Made by a program: the position numbers and the translations under genes. This document shows positions 1 to 6,144 of a DNA stretch of 10,194 nt, piece by piece. Under the pieces are notes generated by a model. That model worked only from the letters and a program-made list of their open reading frames with translations. It did no database searches and was not told the DNA's origin. Each line of letters begins with the position of its first letter. Position 1 is the first letter of the stretch. The stretch spans positions 1 through 10,194 of the forward strand of contig JAKAVH010000268.1 in the NCBI GenBank assembly GCA_021827545.1, given 5' to 3'. The stretch comes from Thermoplasmata archaeon. Its GTDB lineage: Archaea > Thermoplasmatota > Thermoplasmata > UBA184.

Positions 1-1
1 G

Positions 2-289
2 ACCCTCTCCCAGATCCGGGGAGGGAAGGTGGCGGGGGTCAACTTCGACCAGGCCGCCTACTTCTTCAGCTGGGTGAAGACCGAGACCGCGGAAGCCGGC
101 ATGCAGCCGGTCGGCGCGCCGCGCATCGTGCGCAAGGGCTTCTCGGCCGACGGAGGCGCGGAGCCGGACTTTTCCTACGACGACTACGTCGCGTTCATCG
201 AGCACTTCCGCGACGTCGCGAACAAGGTGCCGGACGAGATCGTCGAGCAGTCGACGCTCCAGGTCCCCCCGGCCACGGCGAGCGCCTGA
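2..289 (+). CDS. C-terminal fragment of an unrecognised protein (5' end outside the window)
   Basis: The frame is open from the first bases of the window to a TGA at 287-289, so the gene very probably begins upstream; the GTG at 29 is then an internal valine. About 95 residues are visible. They form a mixed helix/strand sequence with aromatic-rich patches (AAYFFSWVK, FSYDDYVAFIEHFRD) and end in an Ala/Pro-rich tail. The stretch around GMQPVGAP, following a short KVAGV strand, is faintly reminiscent of the C-terminal half of flavodoxin-like FMN reductases, but I see no diagnostic motif and assign no function. The gene lies 48 bases upstream of the GAP1-like gene on the same strand, so the two may be cotranscribed. 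I am fairly sure it is coding, from codon use and uninterrupted frame, and unsure of its role. Confidence 0.6.
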   Translation, partial: TLSQIRGGKVAGVNFDQAAYFFSWVKTETAEAGMQPVGAPRIVRKGFSADGGAEPDFSYDDYVAFIEHFRDVANKVPDEIVEQSTLQVPPATASA

Positions 290-323
290 TCGCGGCGGAC
301 CCGCACGACCGTTCGAAGGGAGA

Positions 324-329
324 AGGAGG
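324..329 (+). promoter_or_regulatory. Shine-Dalgarno site of the GAP1-like gene
   Basis: An AGGAGG core within a purine-rich stretch lies 8 bases before the ATG at 338. It is the clearest ribosome binding site in the window and fixes the start of the GAP1-like gene. Confidence 0.75.
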
Positions 330-337
330 CACACCGC

Positions 338-1153
338 ATGGAGGACCCCCCGACCACGATCCCGCTCGAGCACTGGATCTACGGGGCCAGCCACGAGAAA
401 GGCTACGGCACGAAAGCGGAATCCCACGGCCTGAACGGGCCGCTCTACACGCGCTACCTCGAGGGCCGGTTCACGCCGGTCCGCGTCGAGAAGACCGCGA
501 ACGGGGGCACCGTCATCGACGCCCGGATGATCCATCCGGCGCCGGCGAACGACGAGGTGCTCCTGTCGATCCTGGGCCGCGGCGTAGCGGACGAGTACAA
601 CCGGCCGACCATCGCGAACCATACCGTCGTGATCCCCGGCTCGGCCTTGCGCTCGGGGGTGGTCACGCTGTTTGACGTCGACGCGGCGGTCCTCGAGTAC
701 GACCGTCGGACGCCGAAAGCGAGCGGACGGATCGATCCGATCGTCGTGAAGACGCGGCCTCCCGACCATCCCCGGGAAGTCGCCGGGGTCGGCCTCCGGC
801 GGCTCATCACCCGGGCGGCGGTCGATACGCTCGTGAGCCGGTTCCTGACGGACCAGCAGGGCCGGACCCTCGTGCTCTGCCGCAACAGCACGAACCAGTA
901 CCGGAACGAGCTGCTGTACCGGCTCGTCGAGCTGCTGCAGGCCGGCGGAGAGATCCCCCTCTTCCCCGCGATCAGCGACGCGCCGACCCTGAGCGCGATG
1001 AACCACTTCCGACTCGCGATCTCCTCCCGAGGAGTGCGGGCGGACGGTTCGTGGACGCTGCTCGACGCGAGCATCGACCAGCCGGCGCTACCGCCCGTGC
1101 GCGGCAAGAACCCGGTTTACGGTCGCATCGCGGAGGCCTTCGCCGCGACCTAG
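338..1153 (+). CDS. GAP1-N-like GTPase-associated protein
   Basis: The protein has 271 residues, starts at an ATG with a strong ribosome binding site, and has no signal peptide or membrane segment. The layout matches the N-terminal domain of GTPase-Associated Protein 1: an early YG (residues 15-16) followed by GYGTKAESHGL (22-32), then an Arg-Asp/Glu segment leading into a small-domain HTxxIP motif (GRGVADEYNRPTIANHTVVI, 80-99), and later an LP-like turn followed by a strand that in GAP1 reads as an S/T-rich sheet element (LFPAISDAP to HFRLAISSR, 208-231). In the described families GAP1-N is a partner of a GTPase and is thought to modulate or respond to it. Here a GTPase-like frame follows directly, which supports the assignment. 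Unlike many bacterial GAP1 proteins it lacks the long middle and C-terminal regions. The family call rests on motif memory, not on a search. It may instead be an archaeal relative with a different role. Confidence 0.6.
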   Translation: MEDPPTTIPLEHWIYGASHEKGYGTKAESHGLNGPLYTRYLEGRFTPVRVEKTANGGTVIDARMIHPAPANDEVLLSILGRGVADEYNRPTIANHTVVIPGSALRSGVVTLFDVDAAVLEYDRRTPKASGRIDPIVVKTRPPDHPREVAGVGLRRLITRAAVDTLVSRFLTDQQGRTLVLCRNSTNQYRNELLYRLVELLQAGGEIPLFPAISDAPTLSAMNHFRLAISSRGVRADGSWTLLDASIDQPALPPVRGKNPVYGRIAEAFAAT

Positions 1154-1208
1154 CGGGGAGGGAGTTCGCGAGCGGGCTCGGTCTCGAACGAGGGGGGCGA
1201 CCCGGACG

Positions 1209-2138
1209 ATCGGCGAAGAGGGGGGCCCCGCGGGGTCCGCGCTGATCCTCGCGGACCTTGGGGCCGGGCTCACGACGTTCGTCGGACTGCTCTATACGGC
1301 GCAGCTGCGCTACGGCACCGAGTCCGAGGATACCTTTCGCTTCTCGGCGGACCGTGCCACGATCCTGCGCCTCGAGTCGATCTACGGGGAGCTCGGCTCC
1401 GGACGGTTCCCGGAGGCCGATGTCGACTGGGGAGAGTACCCCGCCTCCTTCCTGCTGGCCTTTCGGTCCGGCCGTCGCATCGGCTCCGGCGGTCGCGCGC
1501 GGTCGTCGGACGGGTTCCACGCCGTCCGGGTCGACGTCGGGGGGACCGTCGCCCAGGAGGTGGCGGAGCTTGCCGAGCACGATGCGGTCCTCAGCCCAGC
1601 GACCCGACGGCTCCTCGGGAGCCGCATCATCCTACCGCTCGTGGACGCCTCCCGCCTTACGGCCGATCCGGACGACCCTCTTGGCCCCCTCAACGCGCGG
1701 TACGATCGCCAGCTCGCGGCCGCGCTCGGGGTCGTGGTCCGCTACCGAGCTGCGCTCCCCCACCGCCGGGACCGCGTTCTCGAGACCGTCTTCGTCCTGA
1801 CGAAGTACGACCGGTGCACCTCGGAGGCTCGGGATTTTCTTGGCCCCCCTCCCGACCAGGACAGCGACCGCAGTGCGACGGCGCGGTCGGCGTGGGGATC
1901 CCGCCTTCTCGACCGATATCTGCCGCGCGTCCACGCGTTTTTCTCGGGAGGGGAGTCCGTGCACGGGGTGCGAATCCCGCCTCCGCGATGGTTCTATAGC
2001 GGGCTCTCGACCGACGCGGCCGCATCGCCCCCGCGCATCGCACGCAGATCGCTCGCCCCGTTCGGAGGCTGGGAGCCCGAGTACCCCTTCACGGAGTACC
2101 GCGGCCTAATCCGGACGCTCGTCCGAGCCGCCGAGTAG
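1209..2138 (+). CDS. Small-GTPase-like protein with degenerate P-loop and no standard start codon
   Basis: The frame is open from 1002 to the TAG at 2136-2138 but holds no ATG, GTG or TTG before a GTG at 1560, which lies after the GTPase core has begun. The coding signal starts near 1240, so the 5' boundary given here (an ATC, behind a G-rich stretch at 1190-1197) is only a placeholder; CTG at 1242, or a frameshifted fusion to the preceding gene, are alternatives. The core resembles the GTPases that accompany GAP1: a first strand and P-loop region LILADLGAGLTTFVGLLY (1242-1295), a YGELGSGRFP segment (1383-1412), a G3-like DVGG at 1533-1544, an ILPLVDAS strand, and a G4-like TKYD at 1800-1811. 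The P-loop lysine is replaced by leucine (codon 1269-1271) and the first glycine by alanine, so nucleotide binding may be weak or lost. It probably works with the GAP1-like protein as a pseudo-GTPase or sensor (inference). A decaying gene is the main alternative, although the frame has no internal stops. Confidence 0.55.
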   Translation: MGEEGGPAGSALILADLGAGLTTFVGLLYTAQLRYGTESEDTFRFSADRATILRLESIYGELGSGRFPEADVDWGEYPASFLLAFRSGRRIGSGGRARSSDGFHAVRVDVGGTVAQEVAELAEHDAVLSPATRRLLGSRIILPLVDASRLTADPDDPLGPLNARYDRQLAAALGVVVRYRAALPHRRDRVLETVFVLTKYDRCTSEARDFLGPPPDQDSDRSATARSAWGSRLLDRYLPRVHAFFSGGESVHGVRIPPPRWFYSGLSTDAAASPPRIARRSLAPFGGWEPEYPFTEYRGLIRTLVRAAE

Positions 2139-2174
2139 ACCTCTGCCGGGGTACCGGACCAGGAGGATTCTCGG

Positions 2175-3740
2175 CTACCCCGGGCGAGGCGTTCGGTCGG
2201 AAGTCGGTTCCGCGCGGAACCGGAACCCGTCCTTGTGCCCCCCCTCGCGAACCACGGTCCAACCCGGCATGCTCCACCGGCCGTCGGGGGGGTTCCAGGA
2301 AGGGTCGCCCTGCGCGAGCTCGCCCAGCTCGGCCTCCAGGTACTCGTGGTCGGTCGAGACCTCGGGAGCGAGGCTGCCTTTCTGCAGGAGTTGCACCAGG
2401 ATCGGTAGCCCCGCGGGGCGCCCCCGCCACCGGACCGCGACGAACGTCCGTCGGGCGGCTCCGTCGCTGAGCAGGAGCTCGCGCAGAGTGGTGTACGCCG
2501 GCCGTCCCCGGTAGTCCTTCGGAGGTGCGTCGAGCCGGCGACGCTCGCGATGCACGGTTTCGAGGAGACCCTTCCAGGCGGCCAGCGGGACGGGGTCCGC
2601 GTCCCAGATTGCCGCGGGATCGATCTCGCCCTTTTCCGCCCGGGAGTCCCCCTCGTCGGTCGAGCCGCTCGGTTCCGACTCGCCGCTCCCGCTTCCCTTG
2701 CCTCTCCCCGCTCCTTTCCGAGCATACCGTCCCGAAACCAGGCTGTAGGCCATCGCGGCACCGTTGGCGCCGGCGGTCGGGGGTTTAAGGACGAGTTCGT
2801 CGCAGTCCGGGTAGCGATTCGGGTGCAGAACGACGAACGGGCCGGTCTCGGGCGCGTGGAAGAGAAGGGCGAGCGAGTCGTTGATGGTGGTCAACTGCCG
2901 CCGGACCGCGAGCTCGCTGAGGCGAACGAGGGGGACCGGCGCGTCTCCGGTCCGAGGATGGCCGGCGAGATCGTCCAGGATCGCCTGAGCGACCTCTCCA
3001 TGGATCTGCTGAGCGGGGGTTCGGAGCAGCGCGAGGTCTGCCCCCCGGTCTCGTCCCAGGCCCCGGGCGATGCGGCGTCGGAGCGGGCCGGAACGGACGG
3101 CCAGGGTCCGCAGCGTGTACAGCCGGCGGTTGATCCAGGGCTGAAGCCGACCGCCGCTGATCCGTGAATCGGCGAACAGGCCGCCCCATTGCTCGGGCAT
3201 TCGGGAGATCCACTCGGGGTCGCTCGGGCTCTCCCGATACCACCGTCGAGCCAGGTCGCGGAGAAGCGCACCGGCGCTCAACGGATCATCGAGCTCCTGC
3301 TTGATCCGTTGCATCAGCGCTTCCGCGCGCGCGGCGAGGGAGCTGAGGAGCACCGCGTCGGCCCCAACCGACTCGATCAGTCCCGAGAGGCGGATGGAGT
3401 TCAGCCGCTGAAGGTCGAACCCCTCGGTCGGGTCGGTCTCCAGGAAGCGGCCGACAGCGGGAGGCACTACGGCGCCCCCGACGTTACGGGATGTGCCTTC
3501 CTGACCGTTCCGGTCGAGGTCGGGTTCGCTCGACTCGCCTTCTGCCTGGGGGACGGGCCGCAGGACGACTCGGGGACGGCGCCCGGCTCCCCCGCTCGGG
3601 CCGGCCCGTCGCTCGAACGCCTCGAGGCGGTCCAGCTCGACCTCCCGCGCCCGCCGCGCGTCCTCGATCCGGTTCCGCTCGAGCGAACGGCGACGTTCCC
3701 GCTCCCGGAGGATGCGGTCGGCGTCGGATTCGTCGACCAT
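2175..3740 (-). CDS. 521-residue protein of unknown family with coiled-coil N terminus
   Basis: The ATG is at 3738-3740 and the TAG at 2175-2177. Residues 5-47 are rich in Arg, Glu and Leu with heptad-like spacing, so a charged coiled coil is likely. Residues 48-90 are a Gly/Pro/Ser linker. Residues 95-340 look globular and mostly helical, with a Trp-rich patch (RWYRE, EWISRMPEQWGGLF) and strands around PFVVLHPNRYPDCDELVLKP (301-320). A flexible Gly/Ser/Glu linker spans about 342-372. Residues 375-510 form a second domain containing RTFVAVRWRGRP (431-442) and WTVVREGG (494-501). I recognise no catalytic motif, signal peptide or membrane segment. It converges on the GTPase gene with 36 bases between the stops, so it is adjacent to the GAP1/GTPase pair but separately transcribed. 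It could be a third component or an unrelated neighbour; the sequence does not decide. Coding status is well supported by length and codon use. Confidence 0.8.
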   Translation of the reverse strand: MVDESDADRILRERERRRSLERNRIEDARRAREVELDRLEAFERRAGPSGGAGRRPRVVLRPVPQAEGESSEPDLDRNGQEGTSRNVGGAVVPPAVGRFLETDPTEGFDLQRLNSIRLSGLIESVGADAVLLSSLAARAEALMQRIKQELDDPLSAGALLRDLARRWYRESPSDPEWISRMPEQWGGLFADSRISGGRLQPWINRRLYTLRTLAVRSGPLRRRIARGLGRDRGADLALLRTPAQQIHGEVAQAILDDLAGHPRTGDAPVPLVRLSELAVRRQLTTINDSLALLFHAPETGPFVVLHPNRYPDCDELVLKPPTAGANGAAMAYSLVSGRYARKGAGRGKGSGSGESEPSGSTDEGDSRAEKGEIDPAAIWDADPVPLAAWKGLLETVHRERRRLDAPPKDYRGRPAYTTLRELLLSDGAARRTFVAVRWRGRPAGLPILVQLLQKGSLAPEVSTDHEYLEAELGELAQGDPSWNPPDGRWSMPGWTVVREGGHKDGFRFRAEPTSDRTPRPG

Positions 3741-3787
3741 GGTGAGGGAGAAGATCGATCCCTAGCGATTCAATGGCGCCGGCGGGG

Positions 3788-3802
3788 CATTAATCATTTC
3801 GG
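3788..3802 (-). promoter_or_regulatory. Candidate BRE/TATA element for the 521-residue protein gene
   Basis: On the minus strand this reads CCGAAATGATTAATG: a purine-rich BRE-like part followed by an AT-rich TATA-like part, in an otherwise GC-rich spacer. Its centre is about 53 bases before the ATG, which would give a leader of about 25-30 bases. A weaker AT-rich patch at 3764-3777 could instead serve a leaderless transcript. No Shine-Dalgarno site precedes the ATG. Confidence 0.35.
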
Positions 3803-3803
3803 A

Positions 3804-3960
3804 GCCCGCCGCGCTTGCCGCCACCTCCTTGGGCGAGGGGATCCGGCGAACGGAGTGGCGGCAGGCGGCCCGCCGCGCGATCGTCCGCCCTGGGACGGAC
3901 CGCCGCGAAGGAAGAGAGGCCTAGGGAGGGTGCGGCCCGAGGGTCCGCGAAGTTCGGATC
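3804..3960. other. Hairpin-rich intergenic region, possible structured RNA
   Basis: The spacer between the 521-residue and 91-residue protein genes holds a long stem-loop: bases 3812-3828 pair with 3852-3867 with one bulged base and one G-U pair, around a 23-base loop. Shorter hairpins follow: GTCCG/CGGAC at 3883-3887/3896-3900, and GCGG/CCGC at 3932-3935/3945-3948. An 11-base direct repeat GCCCGCCGCGC (3804-3814 and 3868-3878) overlaps both flanks of the long stem. Short frames on both strands here are low-complexity and not convincing as genes. The conserved cores of RNase P RNA, SRP RNA and tRNA are not visible. The strand of any transcript is unknown, and high GC makes some pairing expected by chance. 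Confidence 0.35.
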
Positions 3961-4014
3961 GGCCGTGAAGGCGACCCGCACTCTGACGACGAACGGGCGA
4001 TCGTGAAGAGGGTC

Positions 4015-4290
4015 CTAGGGACGGGACCAGTAGTGGTGGAGGGCGGTGTTCCCGGCGACGCGACCGAGCGCGACGGCATGATCGAGCGTCAGGTGGGCGA
4101 AGAAGCGGCCGTGTTCATCGCTGCCGGGTGGGTCGTGGGCGAAGTAGAACCCCTCGCGCTTCAGCTCCTCCCAGAACAGCTCCGGCGTCAAGGGATGATC
4201 CTGAGTATAGTCCTTCGAGCAGCGTTCCGCGCAGTCCAGGGCGCGTCCGATGGGATCGGACGACTCGTTGTGGCGTAGCTGCATGCCCAT
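4015..4290 (-). CDS. Small protein of unknown function (91 residues)
   Basis: The chosen start is the ATG at 4288-4290, giving 91 residues; ATGs at 4308 and 4284 are in frame and possible. The frame continues to 4482, but the extension is Arg/Pro/Ser-rich and lacks globular character, and a TATA-like element at 4306-4315 argues for a short form with a leaderless or near-leaderless transcript. The protein is acidic and aromatic-rich, with two cysteines four residues apart (C20, C24), a helix PELFWEELKREGFYF (36-50), and a His-rich second half (GRFFAHLTLDHAVAL, 61-75; ALHHYW, 83-88). No signal peptide or membrane segment is seen, and I recognise no family. Codon use has high third-position GC on this strand, which favours it over the open frame on the opposite strand. 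It stands alone, downstream of the epimerase gene with a 243-base spacer. Confidence 0.6.
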   Translation of the reverse strand: MGMQLRHNESSDPIGRALDCAERCSKDYTQDHPLTPELFWEELKREGFYFAHDPPGSDEHGRFFAHLTLDHAVALGRVAGNTALHHYWSRP

Positions 4291-4305
4291 AGAAGGCCCC
4301 GGGCG

Positions 4306-4315
4306 CATATCTAGG
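4306..4315 (-). promoter_or_regulatory. TATA-like element of the 91-residue protein gene
   Basis: On the minus strand this reads CCTAGATATG, an AT-rich patch in a GC-rich spacer, centred about 20-22 bases before the ATG at 4290. That is close to the distance expected when transcription begins at or just before the start codon in archaea. No ribosome binding site is visible. The rest of the 4291-4533 spacer shows no clear gene. Confidence 0.4.
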
Positions 4316-4533
4316 CGCGCACGAGGTACGAGCTTCGGCAGGACGGGCTCCGGCGTCTCCGGCCCCGGTCGCGGGAGACCGCACGAGTGCCGGTCGCGCA
4401 TTCGGTCCGCGGGAGGAAAGCCACGTTGGGGCGAGCGGAACGCCGATGTCTTCCGAGAAGGCGTGGACGTTGAGGCGGGCAAAGAGCCTCGCCGACGAAA
4501 TGACCGACACGCTCCCCGGGGGCTGCGTGGTCT

Positions 4534-5430
4534 TCACGCCCGTGGGGCGGAGGCAGAGTGGTCCTCCCTCCATCGGGCGACCTCGAGCTCGAACCAGCCA
4601 TCGAGAGGAGTGAAGCGGAAGCCTTCGCTCTCGGCCTTCTCGACCGACAAGAGGCTTGTCGACCGATAGTAGGCCGAACGCTCGCTCGGCCCGCCGTCGG
4701 TCACGACCTGCGGGGTTCGGCCGAGCGTCCGACCCATCCGCTCGACCAGATCCCGGGCATCGAGGACCGTGGAGGTCGCCGCGTTGTAGGGTCCCGACTT
4801 CGCCTCTCGGCCGAGCCACGATAGGAACCGGCCCGCGTCCTCGACCCAGACGTACGTGCTCCGGCCGGCCCCCGGTGGGATCACGATCCGCTCGCCGCGC
4901 AGGACCCATTCCGCGTGCTGCTGGAACCGCCGGGTACTGTCGTCGTGGCCGAGGACATTGGGAAAGCGCGCCGCTGCGACCGGGAACGGAGCCTTCTGGA
5001 AGAGCCACGCCTCCGCACTCCGCTTCCCCTCACCGTAGCCCAGCGTGTCCATTGTGCCGACCTGCGGCACGTAGCCGAAGGGGTCGAGGTCGCTCTCTCG
5101 GTACGGGGTTTTGCCGCCGGAATAGACTGCTCCGCTCGAAACGAAGACGTACCGCCGCACGCGGCCGGAGAACAGGCCAATCACCTGTTCGGCATCCTTC
5201 GGATCGAAACAGATCTGGTCGAAGAGCACGTCGATGCTCCCCAGGGAATCGACGGCCGCTCGCAGCGCCGTGGGGTCCGCTCGGTCGACGCGCGTATATC
5301 GAACCCCATCACCGTACGGGTTGGGGGTCCGACCGGTCGCCGCGATCGTGACTTCCCATCCGTGCCGCTGAAGGTCGCGCACGAGCCGTCGACCGATGAA
5401 CCCCGTCCCCCCCAGCACGAACGCTTTCAC
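4534..5430 (-). CDS. NAD(P)-dependent epimerase/dehydratase (extended SDR)
   Basis: The protein has 298 residues and a GTG start at 5428-5430, preceded closely by a GATGAGG purine stretch that can serve as a ribosome binding site. The N-terminal Rossmann fold carries the dinucleotide motif GGTGFIG (residues 7-13). The catalytic region has the expected SSGAVY strand (98-103) and YxxxK (YGEGK, 132-136). The C-terminal part (157-290) forms the substrate-binding half, with FPNVLGHDD and TYVWVEDAGRF, the latter typical of the segment where extended SDRs place an oligomer or domain contact. These enzymes act on nucleotide sugars or related carbonyl/hydroxyl substrates in the cytoplasm; the substrate cannot be read from this sequence. 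No sugar-biosynthesis genes flank it, so a role in surface glycans is possible but unsupported. It appears to be transcribed alone. Confidence 0.9.
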   Translation of the reverse strand: MKAFVLGGTGFIGRRLVRDLQRHGWEVTIAATGRTPNPYGDGVRYTRVDRADPTALRAAVDSLGSIDVLFDQICFDPKDAEQVIGLFSGRVRRYVFVSSGAVYSGGKTPYRESDLDPFGYVPQVGTMDTLGYGEGKRSAEAWLFQKAPFPVAAARFPNVLGHDDSTRRFQQHAEWVLRGERIVIPPGAGRSTYVWVEDAGRFLSWLGREAKSGPYNAATSTVLDARDLVERMGRTLGRTPQVVTDGGPSERSAYYRSTSLLSVEKAESEGFRFTPLDGWFELEVARWREDHSASAPRA

Positions 5431-5631
5431 GCGGCCCTCATCCCTCGACCGGGTCGTAGGTAGGAAGCGTCACGAGCGTAAAGACTTCGACCCACCTCGA
5501 TCCTCCCTCGGCGAGCACGGCCTTGGGCTGTCCCCGACGGCCGAGCGTTCGCCGTCTCCCGAGACTCCTCGCCGGAGCTCCCCGGGAGCGCAGACTCAGG
5601 TCCGGCCGGCGGAGCACGAGCGAGCCCCTCC

Positions 5632-5641
5632 GACGTTCAAC
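5632..5641 (+). repeat. GACGTTCAAC motif, upstream copy of a GTTNAAC repeat
   Basis: This matches GACGTTTAAC at 5664-5673 in nine of ten bases. Each copy contains a GTT-N-AAC pseudo-palindrome, and the two starts are 32 bases apart, about three helical turns. Such spacing suits cooperative binding on one face of the DNA. It may be an operator for the ribbon-helix-helix protein encoded just downstream (inference). Confidence 0.4.
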
Positions 5642-5663
5642 GCCTAAGGGCAGGCGCGCCCCC

Positions 5664-5713
5664 GACGTTTAACACATGTGCACAATGTAGAAATACTTGT
5701 TAAATCTGTGTTT
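5664..5713 (+). promoter_or_regulatory. AT-rich promoter/operator island before the ribbon-helix-helix gene
   Basis: This short AT-rich island stands out in GC-rich surroundings. It contains GACGTTTAAC (5664-5673), a perfect palindrome TGTGCACA (5677-5684), an AAATACTT patch (5691-5698) centred about 25 bases before the GTG at 5719, and an inverted repeat TTTAACA (5668-5674) / TGTTAAA (5698-5704). The AAATACTT patch suits a leaderless transcript; TTTAACAC would give a leader of about 22 bases. Overlap of the repeats with promoter elements is what an autoregulated operon would show. Confidence 0.5.
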
Positions 5714-5718
5714 TACGC

Positions 5719-6117
5719 GTGCGGACCGCCCAAGCCCCAGCTCCCGCGACCCACTTTCTCGGAGTGCGCCTTGCGGCCGAGGAAGAGTCGCTCCTCGAGA
5801 GGTACCGAACCGAGCACGAGCTCGCGACGAAGTCCGAGGCGATTCGGGCGCTCGTTCGTGGCGCGGCCTCGCCGGCCGAAGCCGCGATCGAGTTGCCCCC
5901 GACGCTTCGGGGGGAACTCGAGGAGCTCGTGGAGGACGGATATGCCCACGATCTGGAGGGCGCGATCGCGCTCGTCCTCACCCTGGGCATCCGGGAGCTG
6001 GCCCGAACGCACGCCGAACACGTTCCGGCCTTGCGCGATCGCGCACGGTCGGTGAACGGTCGGCGGTCGGACCGACGGCGGGCGGACCGCGAGGGTCGGG
6101 GGCTCCTCGGGCGCTAA
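5719..6117 (+). CDS. Tandem ribbon-helix-helix (CopG-like) DNA-binding protein
   Basis: The protein has 132 residues from a GTG start. The next in-frame GTG would cut away the first DNA-contacting strand, which supports the start at 5719. Residues 11-48 form a classical ribbon-helix-helix: a strand HFLGVRL, a helix EEESLLERYRTEH, and the conserved turn plus second helix TKSEAIRALVRG. Residues 56-96 repeat the pattern (AIELP strand, TLRGELEELVEDG helix, then DLEGAIALVLTLGIRELAR), so one chain may carry both halves of the DNA-binding dimer. The C-terminal 30 residues are strongly basic and probably disordered. The role is most likely transcriptional repression, possibly of its own operon, since repeated motifs lie just upstream. 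It is the first gene of a run ending with YchF and is followed after 27 bases by the small cysteine protein gene. An antitoxin role is less likely because no toxin gene is adjacent. Confidence 0.85.
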   Translation: MRTAQAPAPATHFLGVRLAAEEESLLERYRTEHELATKSEAIRALVRGAASPAEAAIELPPTLRGELEELVEDGYAHDLEGAIALVLTLGIRELARTHAEHVPALRDRARSVNGRRSDRRRADREGRGLLGR

Positions 6118-6144
6118 GCTCCCACGCTGGGGAAGGGTTGCAAC

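Noticed and set aside
454..1107. Long open frame on the minus strand within the GAP1-like gene
   Set aside because: It is Arg/Ser/Pro-rich with no domain pattern, as expected for the antisense shadow of a GC-rich gene; the plus-strand frame has motifs and a ribosome site.
1258..1800. 180-residue plus-strand frame with a TTG start across the GTPase region
   Set aside because: It is Ser/Arg/Pro low-complexity, while the other plus frame here encodes the GTPase motifs in the right order.
3804..3960. RNase P RNA, SRP RNA or tRNA in the hairpin-rich spacer
   Set aside because: I could not find the GAAAGUCC/ACAGAAA cores of RNase P RNA, the SRP helix 8 motif, or a valid T-loop (the nearest, TTCGGATC at 3953-3960, lacks the invariant A58).
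4003..4278. 91-residue plus-strand frame opposite the orphan small protein
   Set aside because: Two open frames compete here. The minus frame has a higher share of G/C third positions, a globular composition and a promoter-like element at its start.
5396..5647. 83-residue plus-strand frame between the epimerase and ribbon-helix-helix genes
   Set aside because: It is Pro/Arg/Ser-rich, has no ribosome site, overlaps the epimerase start on the other strand, and shows no domain pattern.
5630..5650. tRNA T-arm suggested by GTTCAACGC
   Set aside because: The flanking five bases do not pair to form a T stem, and no anticodon or acceptor arm is present.
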